NCBI GenBank assembly: GCA_947584595.1
Contig: CANPWP010000009.1
Span: 1-63,017, forward strand
Direction of reading: 5' to 3'
Source of the DNA: an uncultured Clostridia bacterium
GTDB lineage: Bacteria > Bacillota > Clostridia > Oscillospirales > Acutalibacteraceae
Length of the DNA stretch: 63,017 nucleotides
A program made the position numbers and the translations under genes. The notes under the pieces were generated by a model. The model saw only the letters and a list, made by a program, of their open reading frames with translations. It did not search any database and had not been told where the DNA came from. Shown piece by piece: positions 38,075-48,282 of this stretch (position 1 is its first letter; each line of letters opens with the position of its first letter).

Positions 38075-38864
38075 ATTTAGCCCTGACCTCCTTCATTTTT
38101 CCGCAGCTCATATTACCCTCGGGACATTTTCCGAAAAGGCAGGATGGTCCGCAGTTTTTAAAGAGATTGGGTGCAACCTTAAGACATTCAAGAAGCATTT
38201 GTTCCGCTACCATTCTTATTTCCCATTGTGCTCTGTTACAGCAGCGGTGAGCAAAAAAGTTTTCAAGGCTTCTAACATTAAATGTACATACAATTTTTGT
38301 TGTACAGGCATTTGGCAAAACAAACCTTGCGTCTTCATTAGCTTTCTTTACGTATGCTAAATACTCTTTTTTATTATCCTCTTTAAAAGCATTCATTATT
38401 TCTTCGTCTGTACCGAAATACTTATCCTTGTAATTTTCTTCGATTTTCGCCGCTACTAAAGCGTTTCTGATTTCTTTATATGCCTCTGACTGCATATCAA
38501 TTACCTTTTTATAAGCAGCATAGGCTTTCTCATTTTTTTCTATTTCAGGCGGAGTTACAAACTCAAAATTTTCTCCGTTAACATATCTCTGTGATTGCTG
38601 GCTGTATGAAGCAATTCTATGGCGGACAAGCTGATGTGAGCAAGCACGGGAAATCCCCTCAATGCCAAAAGTAAAGCTTGCGTGTTCCATTGGCGACTGA
38701 TGACCTAAACTTGAAAGCATTTCTACAAACTCAGCGGTTTTTTCCTCTGTTAAACCTTCCCGGATATTTTCAATACCCGAAGGCGAATAGCAAAGCTTTG
38801 CAGCCATTGCAACTGTCTGCTCAGGATTCGGCGTATAAGTCAGCAAAGTAACTTTCGGAGTCAT
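38064..38864 (-). CDS. thyX: Flavin-dependent thymidylate synthase
   Basis: ThyX methylates dUMP to dTMP using methylene-THF, NADPH and FAD, and releases THF rather than DHF. The 266-residue protein has the ThyX signature [14 protein letters not shown] and [10 protein letters not shown]. It is the first gene of the operon thyX-tmk-DJ1-cyclo-ligase-mltG-trhP and has a clear promoter. The C-terminal cysteine-rich stretch ([18 protein letters not shown]) is longer than in many ThyX proteins. Confidence 0.96.
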   Translation of the reverse strand: MTPKVTLLTYTPNPEQTVAMAAKLCYSPSGIENIREGLTEEKTAEFVEMLSSLGHQSPMEHASFTFGIEGISRACSHQLVRHRIASYSQQSQRYVNGENFEFVTPPEIEKNEKAYAAYKKVIDMQSEAYKEIRNALVAAKIEENYKDKYFGTDEEIMNAFKEDNKKEYLAYVKKANEDARFVLPNACTTKIVCTFNVRSLENFFAHRCCNRAQWEIRMVAEQMLLECLKVAPNLFKNCGPSCLFGKCPEGNMSCGKMKEVRAKYGR

Positions 38865-38902
38865 AATTCATCAGCCTTTCATACATTTACATAATTATAT
38901 TT

Positions 38903-38931
38903 ATTATATCATTGGTTACATCAAAAAGCAA
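38903..38931 (-). promoter_or_regulatory. Promoter of the thyX operon
   Basis: On the minus strand TTGCTT (38926-38931) and TATAAT (38903-38908) are 17 bases apart. It lies downstream of motif C, so that motif is not in the thyX transcript. Confidence 0.7.
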
Positions 38932-38979
38932 CAAATAATACTTTTTTCATTATATTTGCAGTTTTCAGAATACATATCC

Positions 38980-39043
38980 GAAGAGACATAACCATATAAA
39001 CGCTTTTTTGGGCCCGACTGTTACCGAATAGTTTTCTACAAAT
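38980..39043. repeat. Conserved intergenic motif C, copy 2
   Basis: This copy matches 23816-23881 across about 55 positions with few changes, including ATATAAACGCT, GCCCG.CTGTT.CCGA and AGTTTTC. It sits between the holin terminator and the thyX promoter. Confidence 0.55.
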
Positions 39044-39044
39044 C

Positions 39045-39079
39045 AAAAAGCGGATACTTCTTTAAGAGAAATATCCGCT
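39045..39079 (-). terminator. Terminator of the phage-derived cassette
   Basis: On the minus strand AGCGGATATTTCT pairs with an AGAAGTATCCGCT-like arm and is followed by TTTTT. It lies 22 bases after the holin stop codon. Confidence 0.85.
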
Positions 39080-39100
39080 AAGTTTTACTTATATTTTACA

Positions 39101-39583
39101 TTATTTATTATTCTCATCTGTTTTATCAATATCGTCTGTCTCTTCAACATTGTCTATTTTTTCAATATCTTCTTTTGCAATTTTTAACAGGTTTATTATC
39201 CATTTCGGCATTACCTCGGGATTAATTACATACAGATTTTCGCATATACTTATACATTCGTTTATCACAATGTAACATCCTATAATAAGTGCAAACGGCA
39301 AATGAAACGGTATTTCAACTCCTATTTCAGCCAATGCTGTAGGAATAAAGAAATCAAGCAGCATACCGAATGCAAGCGCCACAAGTAATGCGATTTTCTT
39401 CCAAAAGCCTTTAGTTGCTTTTTTACTGTCCCAGCCTTCTGCCGAAACTTTAGACTTAACAAGTCCTGTTATACAATCTATCACAATAGAAATAACAACC
39501 GCTGAAATAATCAAACCATACTGATGACAAAAGGTTGCTGCTGCTCCTGCAACAGCCGACAATAATACTTTTATCCAGTCCAT
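39101..39583 (-). CDS. Phage holin family protein
   Basis: The 160-residue protein belongs to the toxin-secretion/phage-lysis holin family. It has three or four hydrophobic segments (LLSAVAGAAATF, IISAVVISIVIDCITG, KIALLVALAFGMLLDFFI, FALIIGCYIVINECI), the conserved SAEGWDSKKATKGFWKK loop and NECISICEN. A long acidic tail (EKIDNVEETDDIDKT) is unusual. It follows a GH25 lysozyme, its expected partner for murein access. AAGGAA precedes the ATG. Confidence 0.88.
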   Translation of the reverse strand: MDWIKVLLSAVAGAAATFCHQYGLIISAVVISIVIDCITGLVKSKVSAEGWDSKKATKGFWKKIALLVALAFGMLLDFFIPTALAEIGVEIPFHLPFALIIGCYIVINECISICENLYVINPEVMPKWIINLLKIAKEDIEKIDNVEETDDIDKTDENNK

Positions 39584-39623
39584 TTTTGTTATTCCTTTCT
39601 GTTATACTAATTCTAATGTTTTA

Positions 39624-40688
39624 TTAGGATAATACAATTTGAAGTTTATCTATTGAAACGCCAAATGCTCCTGCGTAACCGTCCTGACCGTTTCCGGTTT
39701 CATTATCATACTGATAAGAATAATAACTGCCGTTTACGGGACATACTCTGTATTTGGCTTTAAGATATCCTGTTGATTCCGCTATGTCGGACGGAGTACC
39801 ATAATATACTTCAACTGCATCGATAACTTTTCCGTTACCTGCATAGCCGTTAATATCGTCCTCTGTGTTATATTTTGTTACATAAGGAAGCCATTCTCCG
39901 CCTTTTACATGAACACGATATTTTACAGAACCTTTAGATACCTTAATTGCTACATCGGTAATTGATTTTCCTGTTAAACCTGCATAATCCTCAAGATTTT
40001 TTACTTCAGGCAGCCATCTTCCTTCGCATCTTACCTTATAATAAACATTGGGTTTAGATACATCCGGCTTAGGAGTTTCTGTTTCAGGAGAACCTTCTTT
40101 GCCGAATACATTATCATTTAAAATAATATTTGTATCAACATTTCCGTTTACACCGTTTATTTTACCCGTTGAGCTGTTCTGCCATATATCACATTCAAGC
40201 TGATTTGTGACATTATACTGTGCAAGCCAGATACTGTACGACTTTTTAAGTGCTGTATAGTCAAGATAGTTACTGAACCAATTAAGATTAGCATAAACTC
40301 CTGCTCTGTAGCCTGATTTTTTAACAGTGTCGCAGAATTTCTTTGCTATAGCTGTCAAGGTTGATTTGCCGAGATATGTTTGTGAACTGTCCTCTAAGTC
40401 ATAGTATATCGGCATATCAAAACTCTTGCCTTTTATGCAGGCAATACAAGCTTTAGCTTCTTTTTCCGCATCAGAAACACTGTCTGCATAGCTGTACCAG
40501 TATGCTCCCACTTTGAGTCCTTCCGCTTTTGCATTATTATAATGTGTCTCAAATTGGCTGTCCTTTTGACTTGTTTCTCTTCCGTAGCCGGCACGAATTA
40601 TAACTGCTTTAATTCCGTCTTCCTTTACTTTTTTGAAGTCAACATTCTCCTGGAATGTGGATACATCAATGCAATTTACTTTTTTCAT
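39624..40688 (-). CDS. GH25 lysozyme (endolysin) with C-terminal repeat domain
   Basis: The enzyme cleaves the glycan backbone of peptidoglycan. I start it at 40688 (MKKVNCIDVSTFQ) because AGGTG lies eight bases upstream, giving 354 residues. The GH25 domain (residues 1 to about 200) has the catalytic acid segments CIDVS and YYDLEDSS and the WYSYADS strand. Two or three repeats follow (WLPEVKNLEDYAG, WLPYVTKYNTEDDINGYAG, QDGYAGAFGVSIDKLQI), similar to ChW-like wall-binding repeats. No signal peptide is present, so export would need the adjacent holin or lysis. Confidence 0.92.
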   Translation of the reverse strand: MKKVNCIDVSTFQENVDFKKVKEDGIKAVIIRAGYGRETSQKDSQFETHYNNAKAEGLKVGAYWYSYADSVSDAEKEAKACIACIKGKSFDMPIYYDLEDSSQTYLGKSTLTAIAKKFCDTVKKSGYRAGVYANLNWFSNYLDYTALKKSYSIWLAQYNVTNQLECDIWQNSSTGKINGVNGNVDTNIILNDNVFGKEGSPETETPKPDVSKPNVYYKVRCEGRWLPEVKNLEDYAGLTGKSITDVAIKVSKGSVKYRVHVKGGEWLPYVTKYNTEDDINGYAGNGKVIDAVEVYYGTPSDIAESTGYLKAKYRVCPVNGSYYSYQYDNETGNGQDGYAGAFGVSIDKLQIVLS

Positions 40689-40741
40689 ATCTTTCACCTA
40701 CCTTTAAACTTTAACTTTCTTGTTATCGGCCGTCTGTGCAT

Positions 40742-42553
40742 TTATATAAATTCTAATATAATATTATTCAAATATGCAACAGCCTCATACAAGGTTGTCA
40801 CAACATTGAATGTATTTGAATATACGATATCCGTATATGATGGTATTGCATCATCATCAATTTCAACTGCTCCTTCAACATTATCAATGATTATTTCTGT
40901 TAAATTAGTGCAGTTTGCAAAAGCTCCGCCGTTGATATTTGTAATTGACGAAGGAATGAATACTTTTACTATTTTTTCGTTATCCGTAAATGGACCTGCC
41001 GCAACGGCCGTTCCCTCATATGTTTTTATCGGAACATTATTTTGATCGAATGCAACTATTGCCGTTAACTTATTTCCGAAATTTAAACTGTTAATTAACT
41101 TATTAACAGAGGCAATAGCTTTAGCGTTAGCGGTAACACCGTTAAATGAATCGGTAAATATAATTTGTGCGTCTGTAGGAATAGCATTGTCTTGAATTAT
41201 TAAATTACCCTGACTGATACTCTCCTCGGGTTTGTCAATATAAACGGTCTTTAAATTTGTACACTCTGCGAATGCTCCGCCCTGAATTTTACTTACGTTA
41301 TTGGCTATAAATGCAGTTTCTACGCTTGGATCACCGTATAAGGTTCCTGCGCTCAAGGTTTTATTAGAGGTCGTTCTTAATACATTCCCTGAACTGTCAT
41401 AAATTGCTGAAACACCTTGTGCAAATCTTGATTTGCTGTCTGTCTTGTTATAATAACCTTTAAAAACTTCTGAAACGGCATATGCCATTTTCATTAAAGC
41501 AGAAGGAACAGTATCAAGGTCTTGAATATAAATAATTTTTACATTGGATGGAATGTTTGCCTGACTAATGTTTATACCGTTTTCAGAATTATCTATTACA
41601 AGCAGCCTTACATTTGTAAAATCTATTGCTCCTGCCTGAATCACCGTTACTGATGACGGAATATATACATATACAGTTCCGCTTTGGTACAAATCTTCTG
41701 AGGAAAGTGTTGTATTTGAACTTGTTTTTAATACGTTCATCTTATTGCCAAAGGCAACAGACGCATCAATTTTAAACATATCTGTTCTCAATGTTGTATT
41801 TTTGATTTGTGACTGTAAATCCTCTTTATCGCTGTTTAACTCATTTATAGAATTTACTATAGATGTCTTGTCCTCAGTATTAAGATATGACAGATTTCCT
41901 ATTTGTGTGAGCAAAAGTTCTGTATTCTCTTTATCTACATAATCATATACAGCCTTTGCAGTAGGTACATGAATATTGTCAGAGCTTTGGGAAATTGAAA
42001 ATACAAGGGGCAATTCTTCAATTTTGCCTTTTGCGCAGACATTTGTATCCACATAAGTTTTACTGTCATAGTCATAAACGAACCAGTTGTTGTTTTCTCC
42101 TATATATGGAAGAAGAACTGTAACATTTTTAATATCGGAATAAAGTTGGTCCAATGTCTTTTCTGCCTTCAGAATTTCAGAGATCTGCTTTTTGTTATAA
42201 CGATTTCCAAATTCTATTGATTTGCCAACAATTAACGGAACAGCTTCCGTATGGAATATCTCTCCCGATGTATCGTATCCTTTTATTTGAAGAAACATTA
42301 TACCTGATTTAAAAATCTGGTCGTCTGTTATATTCCAATACAGGACAGTATCATTTTCTTCTATTTCTTTTTCAAGAACAAAAAAGTTTACTGTATCATC
42401 ATCAAATTTCAAGTAAATTCTATAGAAGTAATCAGAATCGTTTCTTTCTTTTAACAAGAATTTAATTGTTTTATTCAGGTTATCGCCTGCATATCCGATA
42501 AACCCGTCTTGCGGCGGAATGTAGATTTTTCCGCATTTTTCAACTGTAATCAT
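40742..42553 (-). CDS. Phage baseplate upper protein-like N terminus fused to BspA-type LRR modules
   Basis: The 603-residue protein appears tripartite. Residues 1 to about 130 resemble phage BppU/baseplate adaptor N-terminal domains (IYIPPQDGFIGYAGD, IMFLQIKGYDTSGEIFHTEAVPLIV). Residues 195-255 look like a tail-fibre coiled coil (IGNLSYLNTEDKTSIVNSI). The rest is three modules of about 110 residues, each with an LRR_5 strand-turn unit (YIPSSVTVIQAGAI, FIANNVSKIQGGAFAECTNL, FIPSSITNINGGAFANCTNL) followed by a helix-rich spacer. LRR_5 domains are common in surface adhesins and tail-fibre tips. GGAGGTG precedes the ATG. No other tail or head gene is nearby. Confidence 0.7.
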   Translation of the reverse strand: MITVEKCGKIYIPPQDGFIGYAGDNLNKTIKFLLKERNDSDYFYRIYLKFDDDTVNFFVLEKEIEENDTVLYWNITDDQIFKSGIMFLQIKGYDTSGEIFHTEAVPLIVGKSIEFGNRYNKKQISEILKAEKTLDQLYSDIKNVTVLLPYIGENNNWFVYDYDSKTYVDTNVCAKGKIEELPLVFSISQSSDNIHVPTAKAVYDYVDKENTELLLTQIGNLSYLNTEDKTSIVNSINELNSDKEDLQSQIKNTTLRTDMFKIDASVAFGNKMNVLKTSSNTTLSSEDLYQSGTVYVYIPSSVTVIQAGAIDFTNVRLLVIDNSENGINISQANIPSNVKIIYIQDLDTVPSALMKMAYAVSEVFKGYYNKTDSKSRFAQGVSAIYDSSGNVLRTTSNKTLSAGTLYGDPSVETAFIANNVSKIQGGAFAECTNLKTVYIDKPEESISQGNLIIQDNAIPTDAQIIFTDSFNGVTANAKAIASVNKLINSLNFGNKLTAIVAFDQNNVPIKTYEGTAVAAGPFTDNEKIVKVFIPSSITNINGGAFANCTNLTEIIIDNVEGAVEIDDDAIPSYTDIVYSNTFNVVTTLYEAVAYLNNIILEFI

Positions 42554-42576
42554 AAATTACACCTCCAATATACAGG

Positions 42577-42615
42577 CAAAAAAATAAGAAGTTGCATTTA
42601 TATATGCAACTTCTT
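42577..42615 (-). terminator. Terminator between uvrA and the baseplate-LRR gene
   Basis: AAGAAGTTGCAT and ATGCAACTTCTT form a perfect twelve-base-pair stem with a six-base loop. On the minus strand it is followed by seven T residues. Only about 23 bases separate the T run from the next start codon. Confidence 0.92.
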
Positions 42616-42635
42616 ATAAAATGTTAATACTTATA

Positions 42636-45461
42636 CTAATTTTCAAGTAAGGACTTAAGATAATGACCAGTATAGGACTTTTCATTTTTGGCCACCTCTT
42701 CAGGCGTACCCTCGGCAACTATCATTCCGCCTTCATCTCCGCCCTCAGGACCTAAATCTATAATATGGTCGGCAGTTTTTATAAGGTCAAGATTATGCTC
42801 GATTACAATTACCGTATTGCCTGCGTCAACCAGCTTCTGCAACACCTCAATTAGCCTGTGCACATCTGCAATATGCAGACCCGTTGTCGGCTCATCAAGA
42901 ATATAAACTGTTTTGCCTGTTCCCCTTTTGGACAGCTCTGTTGCAAGCTTGACACGCTGTGCTTCTCCTCCAGACAATGTGGTGGCAGGCTGTCCTATTT
43001 TTATATAGCCTAAACCAACATCCATCAGGGTCTTTAATTTTCTTTCGATTTTAGGAATATTTGAAAAAAATTCATATCCTTCTTCTACCGTCATTTCAAG
43101 CACGTCATAAATTGATTTGCCTTTATATTTAACTTCAAGAGTTTCTCTGTTATATCTTCTGCCCTTGCAAACCTCACACGGAACATAAACGTCAGGCAAA
43201 AAGTGCATTTCTATTTTAAGTATGCCGTCTCCCTGACAGGCTTCACATCTGCCGCCCTTTACATTAAAGGAAAATCTGCTTGAATTAAAGCCGTGCATTT
43301 TTGCGTCCTGAGTAGAAGCATAAAGCTCTCGGATATCCGTAAATACGCCTGTGTATGTTGCAGGATTGGAACGGGGTGTTCTGCCGATTGGGCTTTGGTT
43401 AATATCAATGACCTTATCGAGATTTTCTACACCTTTAATTTCCTTATGAGCTCCGCTTCTTGTTTTTGCACGGTTTAGCTCAGAAGCCAAATGTTTATAC
43501 AAGATTTCATTGACCAAGGTTGATTTTCCCGAACCCGAGACACCCGTTACACAAATAAATTTCCCTAAGGGAAATTTGACATTGATATTTTTAAGATTAT
43601 TATGTGTTGCACCGATAACCTTAAGATATTTTTTATTTCCTTTTCTTCTCTCCTTAGGTACGGGCACCTGCCTTGTTCCGCTTAAGTATTGACCTGTAAT
43701 AGAATTTTTGCACGATTTTACAGCGTTTATGTCACCTGCACAGACGATTTCTCCACCGTGAACACCTGCCCCAGGACCTACATCTACTATAAAGTCAGCC
43801 GAACGCATTGTGTCTTCGTCATGTTCAACAACGATTACCGTATTGCCTAAATCTCTCAGATGTCTAAGCGTATCAAGAAGTTTATTATTATCTCTTTGAT
43901 GAAGTCCGATACTCGGCTCGTCAAGAATATAAAGAACTCCCATAAGAGAGCTTCCTATTTGCGTCGCCAAACGAATACGCTGGCTTTCACCTCCGCTTAA
44001 TGTACCTGCATTTCTTGAGAGCGTCAGGTAACCGAGACCTACGCTGTTTAAAAATCCTAATCTTGAATTGATTTCTTTAATGATTGCTTTTGCGATAAAC
44101 TGTTCTTTTTCGGTAAGTTTCAAATTTTTTACAAAGTCAATCGCTTTAACAACAGACATTTCGCAAAATTTTGCAATATTTATTCCGCCTACCGTAACCG
44201 CAAGACTTTCTTTTGAAAGACGGTTTCCGCCGCATTCGTCGCAGGGAATTTCTGACATAAAGCCTTGAATTTCTTCTTTAATCCAGTTACTTCCCGTTTC
44301 TCTGTATCTTCTTTCAAGATTAGGTATAATACCCTCAAAAGGTCTTTGTAATGTGCTTTTTCCGTATGTTGATTTACGGTGGAGAGTGAGTGTTTCTCCG
44401 TTTGTTCCGTAAAGAAGTATGTTTACAATTTCAAGCGGTAAATCCTTAATTGGAGTATCCAGAGAAAATCCGTATTTTTTTGACAAAGCCTCATAATACA
44501 TAGCCGCAATAGAGTTGCCTTCCATTGCCCAACCGCTTGCCTTGATACCGCCCTGATTAACGCTCAGGTTAGCATTTGGAATTACAAGACTTGGGTCAAC
44601 CTCCATAAAAACGCCTAATCCCGTACATTTTTTACAGGCACCGAACGGATTATTAAAAGAGAACATTCTTGGAGTAAGCTCGTTTATACTTGCGCCGTGG
44701 TCGGGGCAGGCATAATTTTGAGAAAAGGTTAAATCCTCTCCGTCAATAACATTAATCATAACAAGTCCGTTTGTAAGCTTTGATGCAGTTTCCACGCTGT
44801 CTGACAGGCGTGAACGAATTTCTTCTTTTATAACAAGACGATCAACCACTATTTCTATTGAGTGCTTTTTATTTTTCTCAAGTGAGATTTCTTCAGACAA
44901 ATCATAGATAATTCCGTCCGCCCTTACTCTTGCAAAACCGCTCTTTTTTGCTTTTTCAAATTCTTTTTTATGTTCACCCTTTTTGCCCCTGACAACAGGT
45001 GCAAGCACCTGAATTTTCGTTCCGTTATCAAGCGCAAGAACCTTGTCTACAATTTGGTCAACCGTTTGCTTTTTGATTTCTTTTCCGCAAACAGGACAGT
45101 GGGGTATTCCGATTCTTGCATACAATAAACGGAGGTAATCGTATATTTCAGTTACCGTTCCAACTGTTGAACGGGGATTTTTTGAAGTAGTTTTTTGGTC
45201 GATTGCAATTGCCGGAGAAAGACCGTCTATGCTGTCAACATCAGGCTTGTCTGTCTGACCTAAAAACATTCTTGCATAAGATGAAAGGCTTTCTACGTAT
45301 CTTCGCTGACCTTCTGCATAAATTGTGTCAAATGCAAGAGATGATTTTCCCGAGCCGGAAAGACCCGTTATAACAACAAGTTTTTCTCTTGGAATTTCAA
45401 CGCTTACGTTTTTAAGATTATGTTCTCTTGCACCTTTTATAATTATTTTATCAATGGACAT
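42636..45461 (-). CDS. uvrA: Excinuclease ABC subunit A
   Basis: UvrA scans DNA for damage and loads UvrB in nucleotide excision repair. The 941-residue protein has two ABC ATPase halves: Walker [10 protein letters not shown] near the N terminus and GVSGSGKST in the middle, with two LSGGE signatures. Zinc-site cysteine pairs appear in [19 protein letters not shown] and CEACQGDG...[13 protein letters not shown] precedes the ATG. No LexA box could be recognised upstream and uvrB is not in the window. Confidence 0.97.
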   Translation of the reverse strand: MSIDKIIIKGAREHNLKNVSVEIPREKLVVITGLSGSGKSSLAFDTIYAEGQRRYVESLSSYARMFLGQTDKPDVDSIDGLSPAIAIDQKTTSKNPRSTVGTVTEIYDYLRLLYARIGIPHCPVCGKEIKKQTVDQIVDKVLALDNGTKIQVLAPVVRGKKGEHKKEFEKAKKSGFARVRADGIIYDLSEEISLEKNKKHSIEIVVDRLVIKEEIRSRLSDSVETASKLTNGLVMINVIDGEDLTFSQNYACPDHGASINELTPRMFSFNNPFGACKKCTGLGVFMEVDPSLVIPNANLSVNQGGIKASGWAMEGNSIAAMYYEALSKKYGFSLDTPIKDLPLEIVNILLYGTNGETLTLHRKSTYGKSTLQRPFEGIIPNLERRYRETGSNWIKEEIQGFMSEIPCDECGGNRLSKESLAVTVGGINIAKFCEMSVVKAIDFVKNLKLTEKEQFIAKAIIKEINSRLGFLNSVGLGYLTLSRNAGTLSGGESQRIRLATQIGSSLMGVLYILDEPSIGLHQRDNNKLLDTLRHLRDLGNTVIVVEHDEDTMRSADFIVDVGPGAGVHGGEIVCAGDINAVKSCKNSITGQYLSGTRQVPVPKERRKGNKKYLKVIGATHNNLKNINVKFPLGKFICVTGVSGSGKSTLVNEILYKHLASELNRAKTRSGAHKEIKGVENLDKVIDINQSPIGRTPRSNPATYTGVFTDIRELYASTQDAKMHGFNSSRFSFNVKGGRCEACQGDGILKIEMHFLPDVYVPCEVCKGRRYNRETLEVKYKGKSIYDVLEMTVEEGYEFFSNIPKIERKLKTLMDVGLGYIKIGQPATTLSGGEAQRVKLATELSKRGTGKTVYILDEPTTGLHIADVHRLIEVLQKLVDAGNTVIVIEHNLDLIKTADHIIDLGPEGGDEGGMIVAEGTPEEVAKNEKSYTGHYLKSLLEN

Positions 45462-45487
45462 AACTTACCTCTTAATAAATGCGTGTA

Positions 45488-45511
45488 AGGCGGACAGGGT
45501 AATGTCCGCCT
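45488..45511. other. Perfect hairpin upstream of uvrA
   Basis: AGGCGGACA and TGTCCGCCT pair over nine bases around a six-base loop, about 25 bases before the uvrA start. There is no T run on either side, so it is not a clear terminator. Confidence 0.5.
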
Positions 45512-45548
45512 ATTGTTATAAAGAAATATTTTCCTTTTGAGCAGCAAG

Positions 45549-45640
45549 GGTTTCGCCGAGGTTATCGGCGACAAAGGGCTTCTCGCCCTTTGATCCTCAC
45601 GAGCTTTTGAAAAAGCTCGACCAAAACTTTTACTTTTCTC
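45549..45640. repeat. Dispersed palindromic repeat, family A, copy 3
   Basis: The three stems GCCGA/TCGGC, AAAGGGC/GCCCTTT and CGAGCTTTT/AAAAGCTCG are present in order, ending ACCAAAACTTTTACTTTTCT. It lies in the ftsH-uvrA gap of about 300 bases. Confidence 0.75.
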
Positions 45641-45690
45641 TAATACATTGCTTGATTTTTTATAATAACCATATTTACATTTTCAGAAAA

Positions 45691-45730
45691 GGCGTTTTTT
45701 GAAAAAAGCATCACAAGAACCTTTGCTTTA
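45691..45730. repeat. Partial family A repeat
   Basis: Only the last stem (GCGTTTTTT/AAAAAAGC) and the tail ACAAGAACCTTTGC remain, resembling the end of copy 2 at 33620-33650. Confidence 0.5.
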
Positions 45731-45768
45731 AATAATAAAAACTTAAATTTATAGATTTCAGGCAGTAA

Positions 45769-47682
45769 TTATTTTTCTTCAGGATTTCCTGTATTTTCTG
45801 ACTGATTAACTTTTGTTTCCTCTTCTTCAGTATCTTCTGCTTCGGGCGGTTCTACAAAAGTTCCGTTCATTAAAGCATCAAAATCTTCACCGCTCATTTT
45901 CTCATGTTTTATAAGATAAGCGGCTGTTTCGTGGAGCTTTTCCATATTGGCAGAAATGATTTTTTCTGCCTTTTCATATGCGCCTTTAACTATTTTAAGA
46001 ACAAGCTCGTCAATTTTTGCGGCTGTTTCTTCCGAATAGTCTTTAACATGACCCATATCTCTGCCGATAAACACTTCATTGTTAGACTGACCGTAGCAAA
46101 TAGGTCCAAGTTCGTCTGTCATACCGTATTTTGTAACCATTGAGCGGGCAGTTGATGTTGCTTTTTCAATATCATTAGACGCACCTGTTGAAATATCCTT
46201 TAACACAAGTGCTTCCGCAACACGACCGCCAAGGCATACTACTATATCTTCAAGCATTTCATTTCTTGAACTGTAAGACTTATCCTCTGTAGGCAGAGGC
46301 ATTGTGTAACCGCCTGCCATACCTCTGGGAATAATTGAAATTTGATGAACAGGGTCCTGTGTTTCGCATTCATGGAAAAGAATTGCGTGACCTGCTTCAT
46401 GATAAGCCGTAAGCTTTTTCTCTTTATCGCTCATCACCTTGGATTTTTTCTCTGTACCTACAACGACCTTGATTGTAGCTTCTTCGATTTCTTCCATTGT
46501 AATTGCTTTTTTATTTTTTCTTGCAGCAAGAAGCGCCGCTTCGTTTAAAAGGTTTTCAAGGTCAGCACCTGTAAAGCCCGCAGTTGTTTTTGCAATAGTT
46601 TTAAGCCTTACATCAGGAGCAAGGGGCTTTTTGCGTGCGTGAACCTTTAAAATAGCTTCACGTCCGTTAATATCAGGGTAGCTTACGATTACCTGCCTGT
46701 CAAATCTGCCCGGACGCATAAGAGCAGGGTCTAATATATCGGGACGGTTGGTTGCGGCAATCATAATTACGCCTTCATTTGCACCGAAGCCGTCCATCTC
46801 AACAAGAAGCTGGTTAAGAGTCTGTTCACGTTCATCGTGACCGCCTCCCAAGCCTGTTCCTCTCTGACGGCCTACGGCGTCGATTTCATCTATGAATATA
46901 ATACAAGGTGAGTTTTTCTTTGCTTGTTCAAACAAGTCACGAACACGGGAAGCACCAACGCCGACAAACATCTCAACAAAGTCTGAACCTGAAATTGAGA
47001 AGAACGGTACTCCTGCCTCACCTGCAACTGCACGGGCAAGCAAGGTTTTACCTGTACCTGGAGGGCCTACCAAAAGCACGCCTTTTGGTATTCTTGCTCC
47101 CAGGGTGTTGAACTTATCGGGAGCCTTTAAAAACTCTACAATTTCTTCAAGCTCCTCTTTTTCTTCGTCAGCGCCTGCGACATCTTCAAATGTTGTCTTT
47201 CGCTTTTCGTCATTAGTATCTTTTATTTTAGCCTTGCCGAAATTCATCTCTTTTCCGCCAAAGCCTCCGCCGCCCATTTTCCTCATTATAAAGAACCAGA
47301 AGAAAACAAGCACGCCTACCATAAGCAAGGTTGGAATAAGTTCAAAAAGGAAAGAATTATCGGATGCTTTAATATAGTTATAGGTCACATTCTCTTTTGC
47401 TTCATCGGTATAAGGCCTGATTATTTCAAGGAAACCCCTTATATCAGCAAGTTCACCTGTTACCTTAGTTTTATTTTTATCATTAAGAGTAATTCGGATT
47501 TCCTGTGTACCATAGTTAATTTCATAATTGGAAACCTTATCCTCTTCAAAATATTGTACAAGCTCGTAAGTTGTGGGAGTTTGTTTTCCAGCAGAGCTGT
47601 ACAGCATTGCAACTACCAGGATTATTAAAATCGGTATTCCTAAGTAGAGCAGCATATTGCGAAGTTTTTTCTTATTTTCCAA
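45769..47682 (-). CDS. ftsH: ATP-dependent zinc metalloprotease FtsH
   Basis: FtsH is the membrane-anchored AAA+ protease for misfolded and regulatory proteins. The 637-residue protein has two N-terminal spans ([18 protein letters not shown] and [20 protein letters not shown]) around an external domain. It also has Walker A GPPGTGKT, Walker B in [12 protein letters not shown], the SRH region and the zinc site HEAGH. Translation starts at a TTG with AAGGAG upstream. It is the last gene of the rnj-gdpP-rplI-dnaB-tilS-hpt-ftsH run; the tilS-hpt-ftsH order is the Bacillus arrangement. Confidence 0.97.
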   Translation of the reverse strand: MENKKKLRNMLLYLGIPILIILVVAMLYSSAGKQTPTTYELVQYFEEDKVSNYEINYGTQEIRITLNDKNKTKVTGELADIRGFLEIIRPYTDEAKENVTYNYIKASDNSFLFELIPTLLMVGVLVFFWFFIMRKMGGGGFGGKEMNFGKAKIKDTNDEKRKTTFEDVAGADEEKEELEEIVEFLKAPDKFNTLGARIPKGVLLVGPPGTGKTLLARAVAGEAGVPFFSISGSDFVEMFVGVGASRVRDLFEQAKKNSPCIIFIDEIDAVGRQRGTGLGGGHDEREQTLNQLLVEMDGFGANEGVIMIAATNRPDILDPALMRPGRFDRQVIVSYPDINGREAILKVHARKKPLAPDVRLKTIAKTTAGFTGADLENLLNEAALLAARKNKKAITMEEIEEATIKVVVGTEKKSKVMSDKEKKLTAYHEAGHAILFHECETQDPVHQISIIPRGMAGGYTMPLPTEDKSYSSRNEMLEDIVVCLGGRVAEALVLKDISTGASNDIEKATSTARSMVTKYGMTDELGPICYGQSNNEVFIGRDMGHVKDYSEETAAKIDELVLKIVKGAYEKAEKIISANMEKLHETAAYLIKHEKMSGEDFDALMNGTFVEPPEAEDTEEEETKVNQSENTGNPEEK

Positions 47683-47731
47683 TACCTTTCACTCCTTGTA
47701 TTATTATGATTATTTTTTTGGATTTTATAAA

Positions 47732-48280
47732 TTAAGAATAAACAGATTCTTTTAAAACACCTATGTACGGAAGCTGTCTGTATTTTTCCTGATAGTCCAT
47801 TCCGTAGCCTACCACAAAATCATTGGGAGCAACTATGCCGAAATAATCAGCTGTAAAATCAACCGTTCTTCTGTGAGGCTTATCAAGCAAAGCACAGGTT
47901 TTTACCGACAAAGGATTTTTCTTTTTTAAATACTCGGTCAAATAAGTTAAGGTCACGCCTGAGTCTGCGACGTCATCAACTATGATTATATGCTTATCTT
48001 CAACATTAGTTGAAATATCTTTTGTTATATTAACAGTTCCCGAGGTTTCTGTTCCATTATAATAGCTTGAAGCGGTCATAAAGTCAATGGATAAATTAAG
48101 ATCTATATTCCTTGCAAGGTCGCACAAAAAAGGCACAGCACCCTTTAATAGTCCGACAAGAAGTACATTTTTGCCCTGATAGTCGTTTTCAATTTGTTTT
48201 GCAATTTTAATTACTGCCTGTTTTATATCTTCTTCTGAATATAAAACTCTGCTGATATCATCTTTTAGGTACCTGTTCAT
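47732..48280 (-). CDS. hpt: Hypoxanthine phosphoribosyltransferase
   Basis: Hpt salvages hypoxanthine and guanine to IMP and GMP with PRPP. The 182-residue protein has VLLVGLLKGAVPFLCDL and the PRPP-binding loop HIIIVDDVADSGVTL. It is two bases from the tilS stop, within the operon ending in ftsH. Confidence 0.95.
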   Translation of the reverse strand: MNRYLKDDISRVLYSEEDIKQAVIKIAKQIENDYQGKNVLLVGLLKGAVPFLCDLARNIDLNLSIDFMTASSYYNGTETSGTVNITKDISTNVEDKHIIIVDDVADSGVTLTYLTEYLKKKNPLSVKTCALLDKPHRRTVDFTADYFGIVAPNDFVVGYGMDYQEKYRQLPYIGVLKESVYS

Positions 48281-48282
48281 TT

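Noticed and set aside
38865..39043. Motif C as a thyX riboswitch
   Set aside because: A good promoter (38903-38931) lies between the motif and thyX, so the motif is outside the transcript.
39101..42553. Complete prophage
   Set aside because: No capsid, portal, terminase, tail-tube, replication or integrase genes accompany the three lysis and baseplate genes.
45462..45530. LexA box upstream of uvrA
   Set aside because: No GAAC...GTTC-type operator could be found; the hairpin there is a different sequence.
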